From assembly GCA_021160185.1 (NCBI GenBank), contig JAGHDA010000150.1, positions 1 through 8,398 on the forward strand: 8,398 nt of DNA, read 5' to 3'. The notes beneath the pieces were generated by a model that was given only the letters and a program-made list of their open reading frames with translations, did not search any database and was not told where the DNA came from. Shown in pieces: positions 1 to 6,139 of this stretch (positions are counted from its first letter, which is position 1; every line of letters starts with the position of its first letter). This DNA comes from Verrucomicrobiota bacterium. GTDB taxonomy: Bacteria; Verrucomicrobiota; Verrucomicrobiia; Limisphaerales; CAZBKV01. The position numbers were made by a program, and so were the translations under genes.

Positions 1-862
1 AAAGGGACGAGGCCGACGTGGCCAGGGCCAGGACAATCAACGCCGTCACAAAATGGGCAAGCGGCTTTCCGCCCAACGCCTCCGCAGCAATCCGGGCCAC
101 TTCCACTTTGCCCGCCAGCGCCTCCGGCGGGGCGCTGAAAACAAACACCGCGTTGAGCCCCAAGTAGAGGACCGTCACCGCCCCCGCTCCCAGCAGCAGC
201 GCAAGCGGAAGGTTCCGCTGCGGATTCTTCACCTCCCCGCCCACGTACACCGCCGCGTTCCAGCCCGAATAGGAGAAGGAAATCCACACCAGCGAAACGG
301 CGAACACAGGCAGCGAAAACTCCCCCTTCACGGACGGCGCCGCGCCCCAGTCAATCCGGCTCAACCCGTAAATAATAAAGCCGCCGATCAGAAGCAGCTT
401 GACCGCCACAACCAGGTTCTGCGCGCCCGCGCCGGTTTTTACATCCAGGGCATGCAAGACGGCGAAAGCCAGGATGAGAAGCGAGCCGCTCGCCTGCGGG
501 CTTATCCCGCCCAACCAGAGGTTTGCGTAAGAGCCAAAGCCGTAAGCCACCGCGGCCAAGGGCGCGGAAAAACCCACTAACAGCGAAATCAGCCCCGCCA
601 CATAGCCGGCTGCGGGATGAAGCGTGTCCGACAAGAAACGGTACTCGCCGCCCGATTCGGGAATCCGCTCGGCAAGCGCGCCGTAGCAGAGCGCCCCCAA
701 GGCGGCCAGAATTCCTCCGCACAACCACCCCGCCAGCGTCAGCTTGGGATCGCCAAGATCGCGCAGAAGAAATCCGCTGGTGGTGAACACGCCCGAGCCG
801 ATCATGCTGGCCACGACCAGAGCGGTCGCGCTCCATAAGCCCAATTGCCGCGTCGCAGCCAT
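1..862 (-). CDS. APC-family amino-acid permease (3' end outside window)
   Basis: Inner-membrane amino-acid transporter of the amino acid-polyamine-organocation superfamily. It would carry amino acids by proton symport or exchange; the substrate cannot be read from sequence. I translated 287 residues with no stop before the window edge, against roughly 430-480 for the family, so about the last third is missing. Family marks: the unwound TM1 motif IGSGVF (21-26), PESGGEY (68-74) at the TM2-TM3 junction, and the TM6 block FSYSGWNAAVYVGGE (196-210) followed by KNPQRNLP (212-219). Hydrophobic segments fall near 11-30, 42-62, 85-115, 126-140, 148-167, 184-207, 218-243 and 268-287. The ATG at 862 follows an in-frame TGA (868-866) by one codon, so this is the earliest possible start; GAGGA abuts it with no spacer. 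It begins 35 bp after the sugar-porter stop, so co-transcription is likely. The family call is firm. Confidence 0.9.
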   Translation of the reverse strand, partial: MAATRQLGLWSATALVVASMIGSGVFTTSGFLLRDLGDPKLTLAGWLCGGILAALGALCYGALAERIPESGGEYRFLSDTLHPAAGYVAGLISLLVGFSAPLAAVAYGFGSYANLWLGGISPQASGSLLILAFAVLHALDVKTGAGAQNLVVAVKLLLIGGFIIYGLSRIDWGAAPSVKGEFSLPVFAVSLVWISFSYSGWNAAVYVGGEVKNPQRNLPLALLLGAGAVTVLYLGLNAVFVFSAPPEALAGKVEVARIAAEALGGKPLAHFVTALIVLALATSASSL

Positions 863-897
863 TCCTCAACAGCCGCCCGCCTCGGGCCGCCCTCCCC

Positions 898-2250
898 TCA
901 ATCAATGCCGAGGGTTTTCTGCACCTCCTCAAGCGGCACGCCTTTGGTTTCGGGCATCACGTAGATCACCCACAACAATTGAAGGACCATCATCGCGGCG
1001 TAAAAGGCGAAGGCGTGGCCTCCGGAGACATCGGCGATCACCGGGAAAGTCCATGAAATCAGGGCGCACATGAACCAATGCGTAAAGGAACCCAGCGCCT
1101 GGCCTCGGGCGCGCACGGTGTTGGGGAAAATCTCGCTGATGAAAACCCAGATCACCGCCCCCTGCCCGAACGCGTGGGAGGCGATGAAAACAAGAAGGCT
1201 TGCCAGCACCACCATGCTGCCGGCCTTGTCGAAATGATTGCCGTAAGTGTAAAAGGCCCAAGCCGTGGCGCTGAGGCTGACGATGTAGCCGATGCTCCCC
1301 GCCAGCATCAACTTCCGCCGGCCGAACCGGTCGATCACCGCCATCGCCAGCAAGGTCACCACCAGGTTCGTGCCGCCCACCGCCACCGTTTGAAGCAAGG
1401 CCGAATCGGCCCCCGCGCCGGCCATCTTGAAAATCGCAGGCGCGTAATACATGAGCGCGTTGATGCCCGAAAGCTGGTTGAACGCCGCAATGGCCACGGC
1501 CAGCAAGATCGGCTTGCGATAGCGGCGCTGGAACAGCGGCTCCTGAAGACCGCGCCGCTCAGCCTCGATCGACTCCTCAATCTCCCGGATCATTCGGTCG
1601 ATTTCCTCCGCCCCCACGCCCAGCCTTTGCAACACGGCCCGCGCTTCCCCGGCCAACCCCTGCGCCACAAGCCATCGCGGGCTGCGCGGGGTCAAGAAAA
1701 GCAACCCGAAAAAGGCCGCCGCCGGAGCCGCTTCCACCCCGAACATCCACCGCCACGCGCCTTCTCCGGGAACCAATTGAGCGATCACATAGTTGGAAAA
1801 GAAGGCGAGCAGGATGCCGAAGACGATATTGAATTGGGTAATCGCCACTAGACGGCCCCGAGCCGCCGGGGGCGAAATCTCGGCGATATACATCGGCGAG
1901 ACCACGGACGAGCCGCCCACGCCCAACCCTCCGATGAACCGGAAAAAGACCAGCGACCACCAATCCCAAGCGATCGCGCATCCCACCGCCGAAACGAAAT
2001 AGAGAACCCCCAAAACCATCAACACCGCGCGCCTCCCGAACCGGTCGGCCGGCTTGCCCGAGAAAAGCGCCCCCAGAATCGTGCCGATCAAAGCGCTGGC
2101 CACCGTGAAACCCAGCGCCTTGCTCGAAAGCCCAAAGACCTCGCGCAATTGGTCGGTGGTTCCCGAAATGACCGCCGTGTCGAATCCAAAAAGCAGCCCG
2201 CCCAGGGCCGCAATCAACGCGCTTCGGAAAATCGCTCCGGTAACCCGCAT
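898..2250 (-). CDS. MFS sugar porter (XylE/AraE/GLUT-like proton-sugar symporter)
   Basis: Inner-membrane monosaccharide transporter of the MFS sugar-porter family, 450 residues, the usual length for a 12-helix member. All family signatures are visible: TM1 GGLLFGFDTAVISG (17-30), with Asp24 at the position of the proton-coupling Asp of XylE; GKPADRFGRR (65-74) in loop 2-3; RFIGGLGVGG (104-113) leading to PMYIAEISPPAARGR (119-133); TPRSPRWL (187-194), a variant of PESPRWL; NQLSGINALMYY (258-269), the TM7 sugar-binding stretch with Asn for the first Gln of QQxSGIN; DRFGRR in loop 8-9; and PETKG (433-437) near the C-terminus. The reading frame extends upstream to a TTG at 2268, but the ATG at 2250 has GGAGGA five bases before it and fits the family N-terminus. 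The sugar is not determinable; the divergent GH127-like gene makes a pentose such as L-arabinose a reasonable guess. The APC permease follows after 35 bp. Confidence 0.95.
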   Translation of the reverse strand: MRVTGAIFRSALIAALGGLLFGFDTAVISGTTDQLREVFGLSSKALGFTVASALIGTILGALFSGKPADRFGRRAVLMVLGVLYFVSAVGCAIAWDWWSLVFFRFIGGLGVGGSSVVSPMYIAEISPPAARGRLVAITQFNIVFGILLAFFSNYVIAQLVPGEGAWRWMFGVEAAPAAAFFGLLFLTPRSPRWLVAQGLAGEARAVLQRLGVGAEEIDRMIREIEESIEAERRGLQEPLFQRRYRKPILLAVAIAAFNQLSGINALMYYAPAIFKMAGAGADSALLQTVAVGGTNLVVTLLAMAVIDRFGRRKLMLAGSIGYIVSLSATAWAFYTYGNHFDKAGSMVVLASLLVFIASHAFGQGAVIWVFISEIFPNTVRARGQALGSFTHWFMCALISWTFPVIADVSGGHAFAFYAAMMVLQLLWVIYVMPETKGVPLEEVQKTLGID

Positions 2251-2255
2251 AGTGT

Positions 2256-2261
2256 TCCTCC
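2256..2261 (-). promoter_or_regulatory. Ribosome binding site of the sugar porter
   Basis: GGAGGA on the minus strand lies five bases before the ATG at 2250. It is the strongest Shine-Dalgarno sequence in the window and decides the start of the MFS gene against the upstream in-frame TTG at 2268. Confidence 0.8.
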
Positions 2262-2288
2262 GGCTCAAGCTGCAGACCGATCCGCTGC

Positions 2289-2335
2289 AAAAAACCGGGG
2301 CGCGCTTCTCAGCCTCTTCCAGCCGGCGCGCCCCG
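2289..2335 (-). terminator. Rho-independent terminator downstream of Gfo-2
   Basis: On the minus strand a 10-bp perfect stem (2335-2326 with 2305-2296; core arm GGGGCGCGC) encloses a 20-base loop. It is followed by C2295-side G and then six T residues (2294-2289). It begins 21 bp beyond the Gfo-2 stop codon. The stem and T-run are seen directly. The loop is larger than usual, so efficiency is uncertain. Only 38 bp separate its end from the sugar-porter ATG, so it may instead attenuate read-through into the transporter genes. Confidence 0.75.
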
Positions 2336-2356
2336 CCTCTCCCCCAAGAAGCTTGT

Positions 2357-3652
2357 TTAGACGAAGGGAGTAATGCCCGGCTTCGCCATCGGGCGGATGG
2401 GCAGTTTCATGTCCCAACTGTAATGCTCAGGAACCAGTCGCAGCTTGGAATTGAGCATTTGTTCCCACGTCACGCGCTTGCCCGTGTACGCAGCCGTTCG
2501 CCCCATCAGTCCCATCATCGTGCTCTGCAACATCCAGTCCCCGTCGTTGATCGGCGCGGCCTTCCGGATCGAGGCGAACAGCTCGTCATGCTCGGTCTGG
2601 TACATGTCGTTCTTGGGGCCGCGGTAGCGCCAATTCACCTTGCCAGTGATAATCGGAGCGGACCACCCCTTGATCGTGCCCAATCCGTCGGCGCCCATCA
2701 GATAGTCCGAATTGTCGCTGTAGCAGTTCCGAATCTGCCGCTGGGCCATGAACGCCCGCGTGCCGTCCGGCCACTCGAAGAAGACATCGATGTGGTCGTA
2801 GATGTTCCCCTCGTTGTTGGGAATCTGGCGGCCGCCGGTGGCCACGGCGGCCGCGGGCGGCACGTTCTGCATGGCCCAATTGATCTTGTCGATGCTGTGG
2901 CAGGCCTGCTCGACCAGGCCGTCGCCAGAAAGCCATACGAAATTATACCAATTCCGAAGCTGCCACTCCAAATCGCCCATCCCGGCGGGACGCTTGTCGG
3001 CCGGAGGCATCGGCCTCACCGGACCCGTGAGATAAGTGGCGTAGATCGCGCGGATCTTGCCGATCGCCCCGTCGTGAACCCGTTTGTAGAACTCGCGCCG
3101 GCCGAACTCGCGCCGCCAACAGAAGCCGGGCATGACCGAGAGGCCCTTCCGCTTCGCTTCCTTGACGGTCTCCTGGGACCACTTTACGCCGTACACATCG
3201 GTGGCCATCGGCTTCTGGGTAAAGACGTGCTTCCCCGCCTTGACCGCCGCGGCGAAATGCTCCGGCCGGAACCCCGGCGGCGTCGTCAGGATCACCACAT
3301 GCACGCCGCTGGCGAGCACCTTTTTGAGAGCGTCCAGGCCCACAAAGACGCGCTCGGGAGTCACCTTGACCCGAGGCGCAACCTTTGCGTCCCGTTTGAT
3401 GACCCCAAGGGAACGGCGCGGCGGCTCGGGAAAGGCGTCGCCCACAGCCCACAGGACCACATTGGGATCGGCGTGAAGGGCCTGGCGCGCAGCTCCGGTC
3501 CCGCGGCCCCCGCAGCCGATAAGGCCCACCTTCAAGGTGTCCGAGTTCATCTCGAACTTCCCCTGGGCCAACAGGGGGCGGCCGACCACCGCCGCCGCGG
3601 CAACCGCGCCGGTTTGCTTGAGAAAACGCCTCCGCGTGAACGAATGACTCAT
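2357..3652 (-). CDS. Tat-exported Gfo/Idh/MocA oxidoreductase (Gfo-2)
   Basis: NAD(P)-dependent oxidoreductase of the Gfo/Idh/MocA fold, 431 residues, predicted to act in the periplasm on a sugar, inositol or glycoside; the substrate is unknown. The Tat signal is TRRRFLKQTG (6-15), then an Ala/Val-rich stretch to about residue 29. The Rossmann loop is GLIGCGGRG (43-51). The usual EKP motif appears as TQKP (145-148), keeping Lys147. The catalytic-region block is VEQACHSIDKINW (247-259) with candidate catalytic His252. NWYNFVWLSGD just before it and GNIYDH after it are typical of a Tat-exported subgroup abundant in Verrucomicrobiota and Planctomycetota. Start choice: ATG 3652 puts the Tat motif at the usual distance from the N-terminus. 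ATG 3685 (11 residues longer, weak AGGG) is possible but would coincide with the predicted transcription start. A GTG at 3739 is unlikely. The gene forms its own unit: candidate promoter upstream, terminator hairpin downstream. Confidence 0.93.
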   Translation of the reverse strand: MSHSFTRRRFLKQTGAVAAAAVVGRPLLAQGKFEMNSDTLKVGLIGCGGRGTGAARQALHADPNVVLWAVGDAFPEPPRRSLGVIKRDAKVAPRVKVTPERVFVGLDALKKVLASGVHVVILTTPPGFRPEHFAAAVKAGKHVFTQKPMATDVYGVKWSQETVKEAKRKGLSVMPGFCWRREFGRREFYKRVHDGAIGKIRAIYATYLTGPVRPMPPADKRPAGMGDLEWQLRNWYNFVWLSGDGLVEQACHSIDKINWAMQNVPPAAAVATGGRQIPNNEGNIYDHIDVFFEWPDGTRAFMAQRQIRNCYSDNSDYLMGADGLGTIKGWSAPIITGKVNWRYRGPKNDMYQTEHDELFASIRKAAPINDGDWMLQSTMMGLMGRTAAYTGKRVTWEQMLNSKLRLVPEHYSWDMKLPIRPMAKPGITPFV

Positions 3653-3691
3653 TCCCGAGAGAAACGACGGATTCTTGTTTTGCATGGGCCC

Positions 3692-3720
3692 TGCATACCC
3701 CGAGCCGCTCAAACCGTCAA
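3692..3720 (-). promoter_or_regulatory. Candidate sigma70-type promoter for Gfo-2
   Basis: On the minus strand TTGACG (3720-3715, five of six matches to TTGACA) is followed by a 17-base spacer and TATGCA (3697-3692, a weak -10 with three of six matches). Transcription would start near 3685, giving a leader of about 33 bases to the ATG at 3652. The layout and part of the spacer resemble the promoter candidate in front of Gfo-1. This was read by eye without experimental support. Confidence 0.35.
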
Positions 3721-3766
3721 GCGGATGTTTGCCCGCCACGGCTTCCCAGGCCTCGGAACGCGTGGA

Positions 3767-3919
3767 TCACCGCACGGCTTTCTTGCTGATTTCCCGACCC
3801 GCAACCACCAAAGCCCCTTCCTCCGTTTCCACGATCGAATAGCCGACGTCCGCTCCCGAACCGCTCAGGGCTAGGCCCCATTGCAAGAAGCCTCCGGCGT
3901 TGATCAAGACGATCCCCGG
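3767..3919 (-). pseudogene. Remnant of a secreted repeat protein (GSGxDxGYSIVxTxxGxxVVAG repeat)
   Basis: An open stretch of 50 codons, bounded by TAG (3922-3920) and TGA (3769-3767), reads like real protein. It contains INAGGFLQWGLALSG followed by GSGADVGYSIVETEEGALVV and AGREISKK. This matches from memory the repeat of large secreted bacterial proteins in the style W(A/T)KTxGGSGxDxGYSIxxTxDGGYxVAG. The codons are mostly G/C-ending, as in the neighbouring genes. No ATG or GTG lies near its beginning; only TTG at 3907 is available, with GGGGA five bases upstream. One repeat alone cannot form a propeller-like domain, so a decayed gene fragment is the best reading. A short TTG-started peptide of about 48 residues is the alternative. 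It lies between the HEAT-gene terminator and the Gfo-2 promoter. Confidence 0.4.
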
Positions 3920-3941
3920 CTAGCGGCCCGGCAGCGGATGC

Positions 3942-3961
3942 CCGAAAAGATCCGAAAAGAT
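3942..3961. repeat. Two-copy 10-base tandem repeat
   Basis: The 10-mer CCGAAAAGAT occurs twice head to tail (3942-3951, 3952-3961) in the non-coding stretch between the HEAT-gene terminator and the gene remnant. No function is apparent; it is most simply a small slippage duplication. Confidence 0.5.
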
Positions 3962-4004
3962 CGTAAGGAACCGCCTCGGAAGAAAAGCCGCAGACGCGGT
4001 CCGC

Positions 4005-4036
4005 AAAAAACGGCGCGACGGAAACGCCGCGCCGTT
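4005..4036 (-). terminator. Rho-independent terminator of the Gfo-1/HEAT unit
   Basis: On the minus strand a 9-bp perfect stem (AACGGCGCG at 4036-4028 pairing with 4017-4009) closes a 10-base loop and runs into six consecutive T residues (4010-4005, two of them in the stem). It starts 26 bp after the TGA of the HEAT-repeat gene and has canonical intrinsic-terminator geometry. It marks the end of the two-gene transcript. Confidence 0.85.
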
Positions 4037-4062
4037 GCAGACAAACTTTCGCTTCGGAAAAC

Positions 4063-6111
4063 TCAGCCGCCCAGCGAGCGAAGGAGCGCTTGCGCGTCGT
4101 CGCGCACCGGCTTGCTCTTGGCCTTCTGGACAACCTTTTCGAGGATTGGCCGGAGCAGCTTGGCTTGTTTCTTGCCCAACGCCTTGCCGATGCGAACCAC
4201 GGCCGCGCCCGCTTCGTCCGCCAAGGGCGAATCGTCCAGGAACTTCGCCGCCGCCTGCAGAGCCTCCGGCGTCGGCGTCTCGCCCAAGGCGCTGATCATC
4301 AGCCTCTTCTCTTCCAGGGAACTTGCTTCGCGGAGGAGGGTCCGCAAGCAAGCCCATTTGTTCCAAAGCTCCGGCACGCCGCGGGTCGCCAACCGGACAT
4401 AGCCGCGGAAGGCCAGCGTCCGATGCACCGGCGCGGGAGGCCGTCGGATGATGGCGTAGAGGTCGGCTAACGCCGCGATATCAGGCCACTCGGCCAACGC
4501 GCGCGCCGCGGCGTCCGTCAAAGCCGGATCGCCCGAGCGCATCGCCGACCGGGCGGCGTCCAGCGCCTCCTGGCTGCCGACCGTCGAGAAAAGCCGCAGC
4601 AGCTCGGGTTTCTGAGCCGCGTCCGCCGCCGCGTAGGCCTTCAGAAGCGGCGCCGAAGCGGCCTTCCCAAGACGCGCGCAGAGACGCTGCGCCGCTTGGA
4701 AGAACGCCTCTCGGCGGGGCGCGTCCGCAGCGCGGCTCCACTGGGCAAGCAACGCCGCCAGCTCGTTGGGGCCGCCCAACGCCGCGCAGGCCTCCGCGGC
4801 GGCCTTGGCGGTCTCCAGATCGCTGTCCCCCAAAAAGCCCGCCAACTGCGGGGCGAGTCCGCTCGCCCGACGCCGGACGAGGCTCCGGATCAACTGAGCG
4901 CGAGCGGGGCCCGGAAGGGACCGCGCCGCATCGAGCATCGCCTGGTCCATGCCCTCGCCCGAAAGGTTCAGGAGCGCCTCCTGGGCGGCGGGGCCCACAG
5001 GGCCCGTTTCGCCGCTCGCCAGGCGCGCAAGCAACACCGAGTCGGACGCCGATCCCGCCGCGCCAAGCGCCGCCACAGCGGCCAACCGAACCGCCTCAGG
5101 CCCCCGCCGGGCCAAAGTCCTCGCCGCCGGCAACACCGTCGCGTCCTTCCGCTTGGCCGCAGCCTCCAGGACAATCGCCTGGCTTTCTTGCGGAAGACGC
5201 GGCAAAGCGGCCGCCACTTCCGCCGGCAGCGCCGGCCCCGCCCAATCGGCCAAGGCCCGGCCGGCCAACCGCCGCATCCGCGCTTCAGAGCCGCGGAGGG
5301 CCTGCAGCAAGCGGGCCGGGGCGTTGTCCGGTTCGGCGCGAATCAGGCCGAGAAAAGCCGCTTCCCGAACCATCCGGGACGGGGGAGAGGCCGCAAGGGC
5401 GCGGTAAAGACGCGCCGCCTCCCCAGCCTGGCCCTTGGCCAGGAGCCGGCGCGCCGCGTTGAGGCAGGCCTGGGCGACGACCGCCCGATTCTGCCCGCGG
5501 GTCGAGGCGAAGCGCTCCGCCAACGCCGCCGCCGCGTCGGAAGTGGCGATCTTGCCCAAGGCCCGCGCCGCCGCCCCGGCAATCGCCGGGTCCGGGCCGC
5601 GCAAAAGAAGGCTCAACCGGTCGGTCGCGCCGGCGTCCCGCCGCTGGCCGATAGAGCCGATCACTCCGATCTTGAGCGAGCCGCTCGTGCGGTCCAAGGC
5701 CTCCCGGAACGCCCTGTCCACCGCGTCGTAGGGCATCGGCTCGAGCGCCTTGCGGGCCAGGTGGCTCAGAAGAGGATCGTCCAGGAGCCCGGCGAGAACC
5801 GGCACAGCCTTCTCAGAGCCCACCAGTTGCAAGGCGCGGCAGGCGAAGTCCTTCGCCGCGAGCGTCACGGGCGGCGTCGGAGACTGAAGCGTCTTGAGAA
5901 AGGCTTCCTCCAACCGGCGGCGAAGCCGGGGGTCTTGAGCGGCCGCCGCCGCGTAGTGATTGAGCGCATTGCGCGTCTCATCGCCCGAGCCGTATTGCAA
6001 GGCGGGCAACTGGGCCAGGGCCTTGTCCAGGTCGCTTTGGGCGGCCCGAGCGGCCGCGCTCCAAAACGCCAAGCCGGCCGCCGCGCAGAGGCAGAAAACT
6101 GTCCGTTTCAT
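4063..6111 (-). CDS. Secreted HEAT-repeat protein, function unknown
   Basis: Protein of 682 residues built of helical HEAT/armadillo-like repeats after a Sec-type signal peptide (about 1-24: KR, then an Ala/Leu-rich core ending ARAAQ). Helix-pair units with Ala/Leu/Arg periodicity run through the chain, for example PVLAGLLDDPLLSHLARKAL, LLLRGPDPAIAGAAARALGK and LDDSPLADEAGAAVVRIG. There is no enzymatic motif, haem-binding CxxCH or transmembrane anchor. From memory, its N-terminal region (QLPALQYGSGDETRNAL, DFACRALQLVGS, IGSIGQRRDAGATDRL) matches a recurring family of exported HEAT proteins in Verrucomicrobiota and Planctomycetota with no assigned role. Such solenoids usually bind other proteins. 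Start: ATG 6111 has GGAG six bases upstream, better placed than ATG 6117 or 6123. It lies 28 bp after Gfo-1, so the two are probably co-transcribed. The same frame stays open to 6903, but that part only shadows Gfo-1. Confidence 0.9.
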   Translation of the reverse strand: MKRTVFCLCAAAGLAFWSAAARAAQSDLDKALAQLPALQYGSGDETRNALNHYAAAAAQDPRLRRRLEEAFLKTLQSPTPPVTLAAKDFACRALQLVGSEKAVPVLAGLLDDPLLSHLARKALEPMPYDAVDRAFREALDRTSGSLKIGVIGSIGQRRDAGATDRLSLLLRGPDPAIAGAAARALGKIATSDAAAALAERFASTRGQNRAVVAQACLNAARRLLAKGQAGEAARLYRALAASPPSRMVREAAFLGLIRAEPDNAPARLLQALRGSEARMRRLAGRALADWAGPALPAEVAAALPRLPQESQAIVLEAAAKRKDATVLPAARTLARRGPEAVRLAAVAALGAAGSASDSVLLARLASGETGPVGPAAQEALLNLSGEGMDQAMLDAARSLPGPARAQLIRSLVRRRASGLAPQLAGFLGDSDLETAKAAAEACAALGGPNELAALLAQWSRAADAPRREAFFQAAQRLCARLGKAASAPLLKAYAAADAAQKPELLRLFSTVGSQEALDAARSAMRSGDPALTDAAARALAEWPDIAALADLYAIIRRPPAPVHRTLAFRGYVRLATRGVPELWNKWACLRTLLREASSLEEKRLMISALGETPTPEALQAAAKFLDDSPLADEAGAAVVRIGKALGKKQAKLLRPILEKVVQKAKSKPVRDDAQALLRSLGG

Positions 6112-6117
6112 CTTCAT

Positions 6118-6121
6118 CTCC
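6118..6121 (-). promoter_or_regulatory. Ribosome binding site of the HEAT-repeat gene
   Basis: GGAG with a six-base spacer (ATGAAG) precedes the ATG at 6111. Three in-frame ATG codons occur within 15 bases (6123, 6117, 6111). Only the last has a normally spaced Shine-Dalgarno sequence, and it gives a signal peptide beginning MKRTVF. Confidence 0.6.
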
Positions 6122-6139
6122 ATGATCTTCGGTTTGCAT

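Noticed and set aside
351..932. 193-codon minus-strand open frame over the permease start
   Set aside because: It is an out-of-frame Arg/Gly-rich reading. The frame starting at 862 gives a textbook APC permease running to the window edge.
2054..3874. 606-codon plus-strand open frame opposite Gfo-2 and the sugar-porter 5' end
   Set aside because: His/Arg/Pro-rich antisense shadow caused by high GC. It covers two convincing minus-strand genes and resembles no family.
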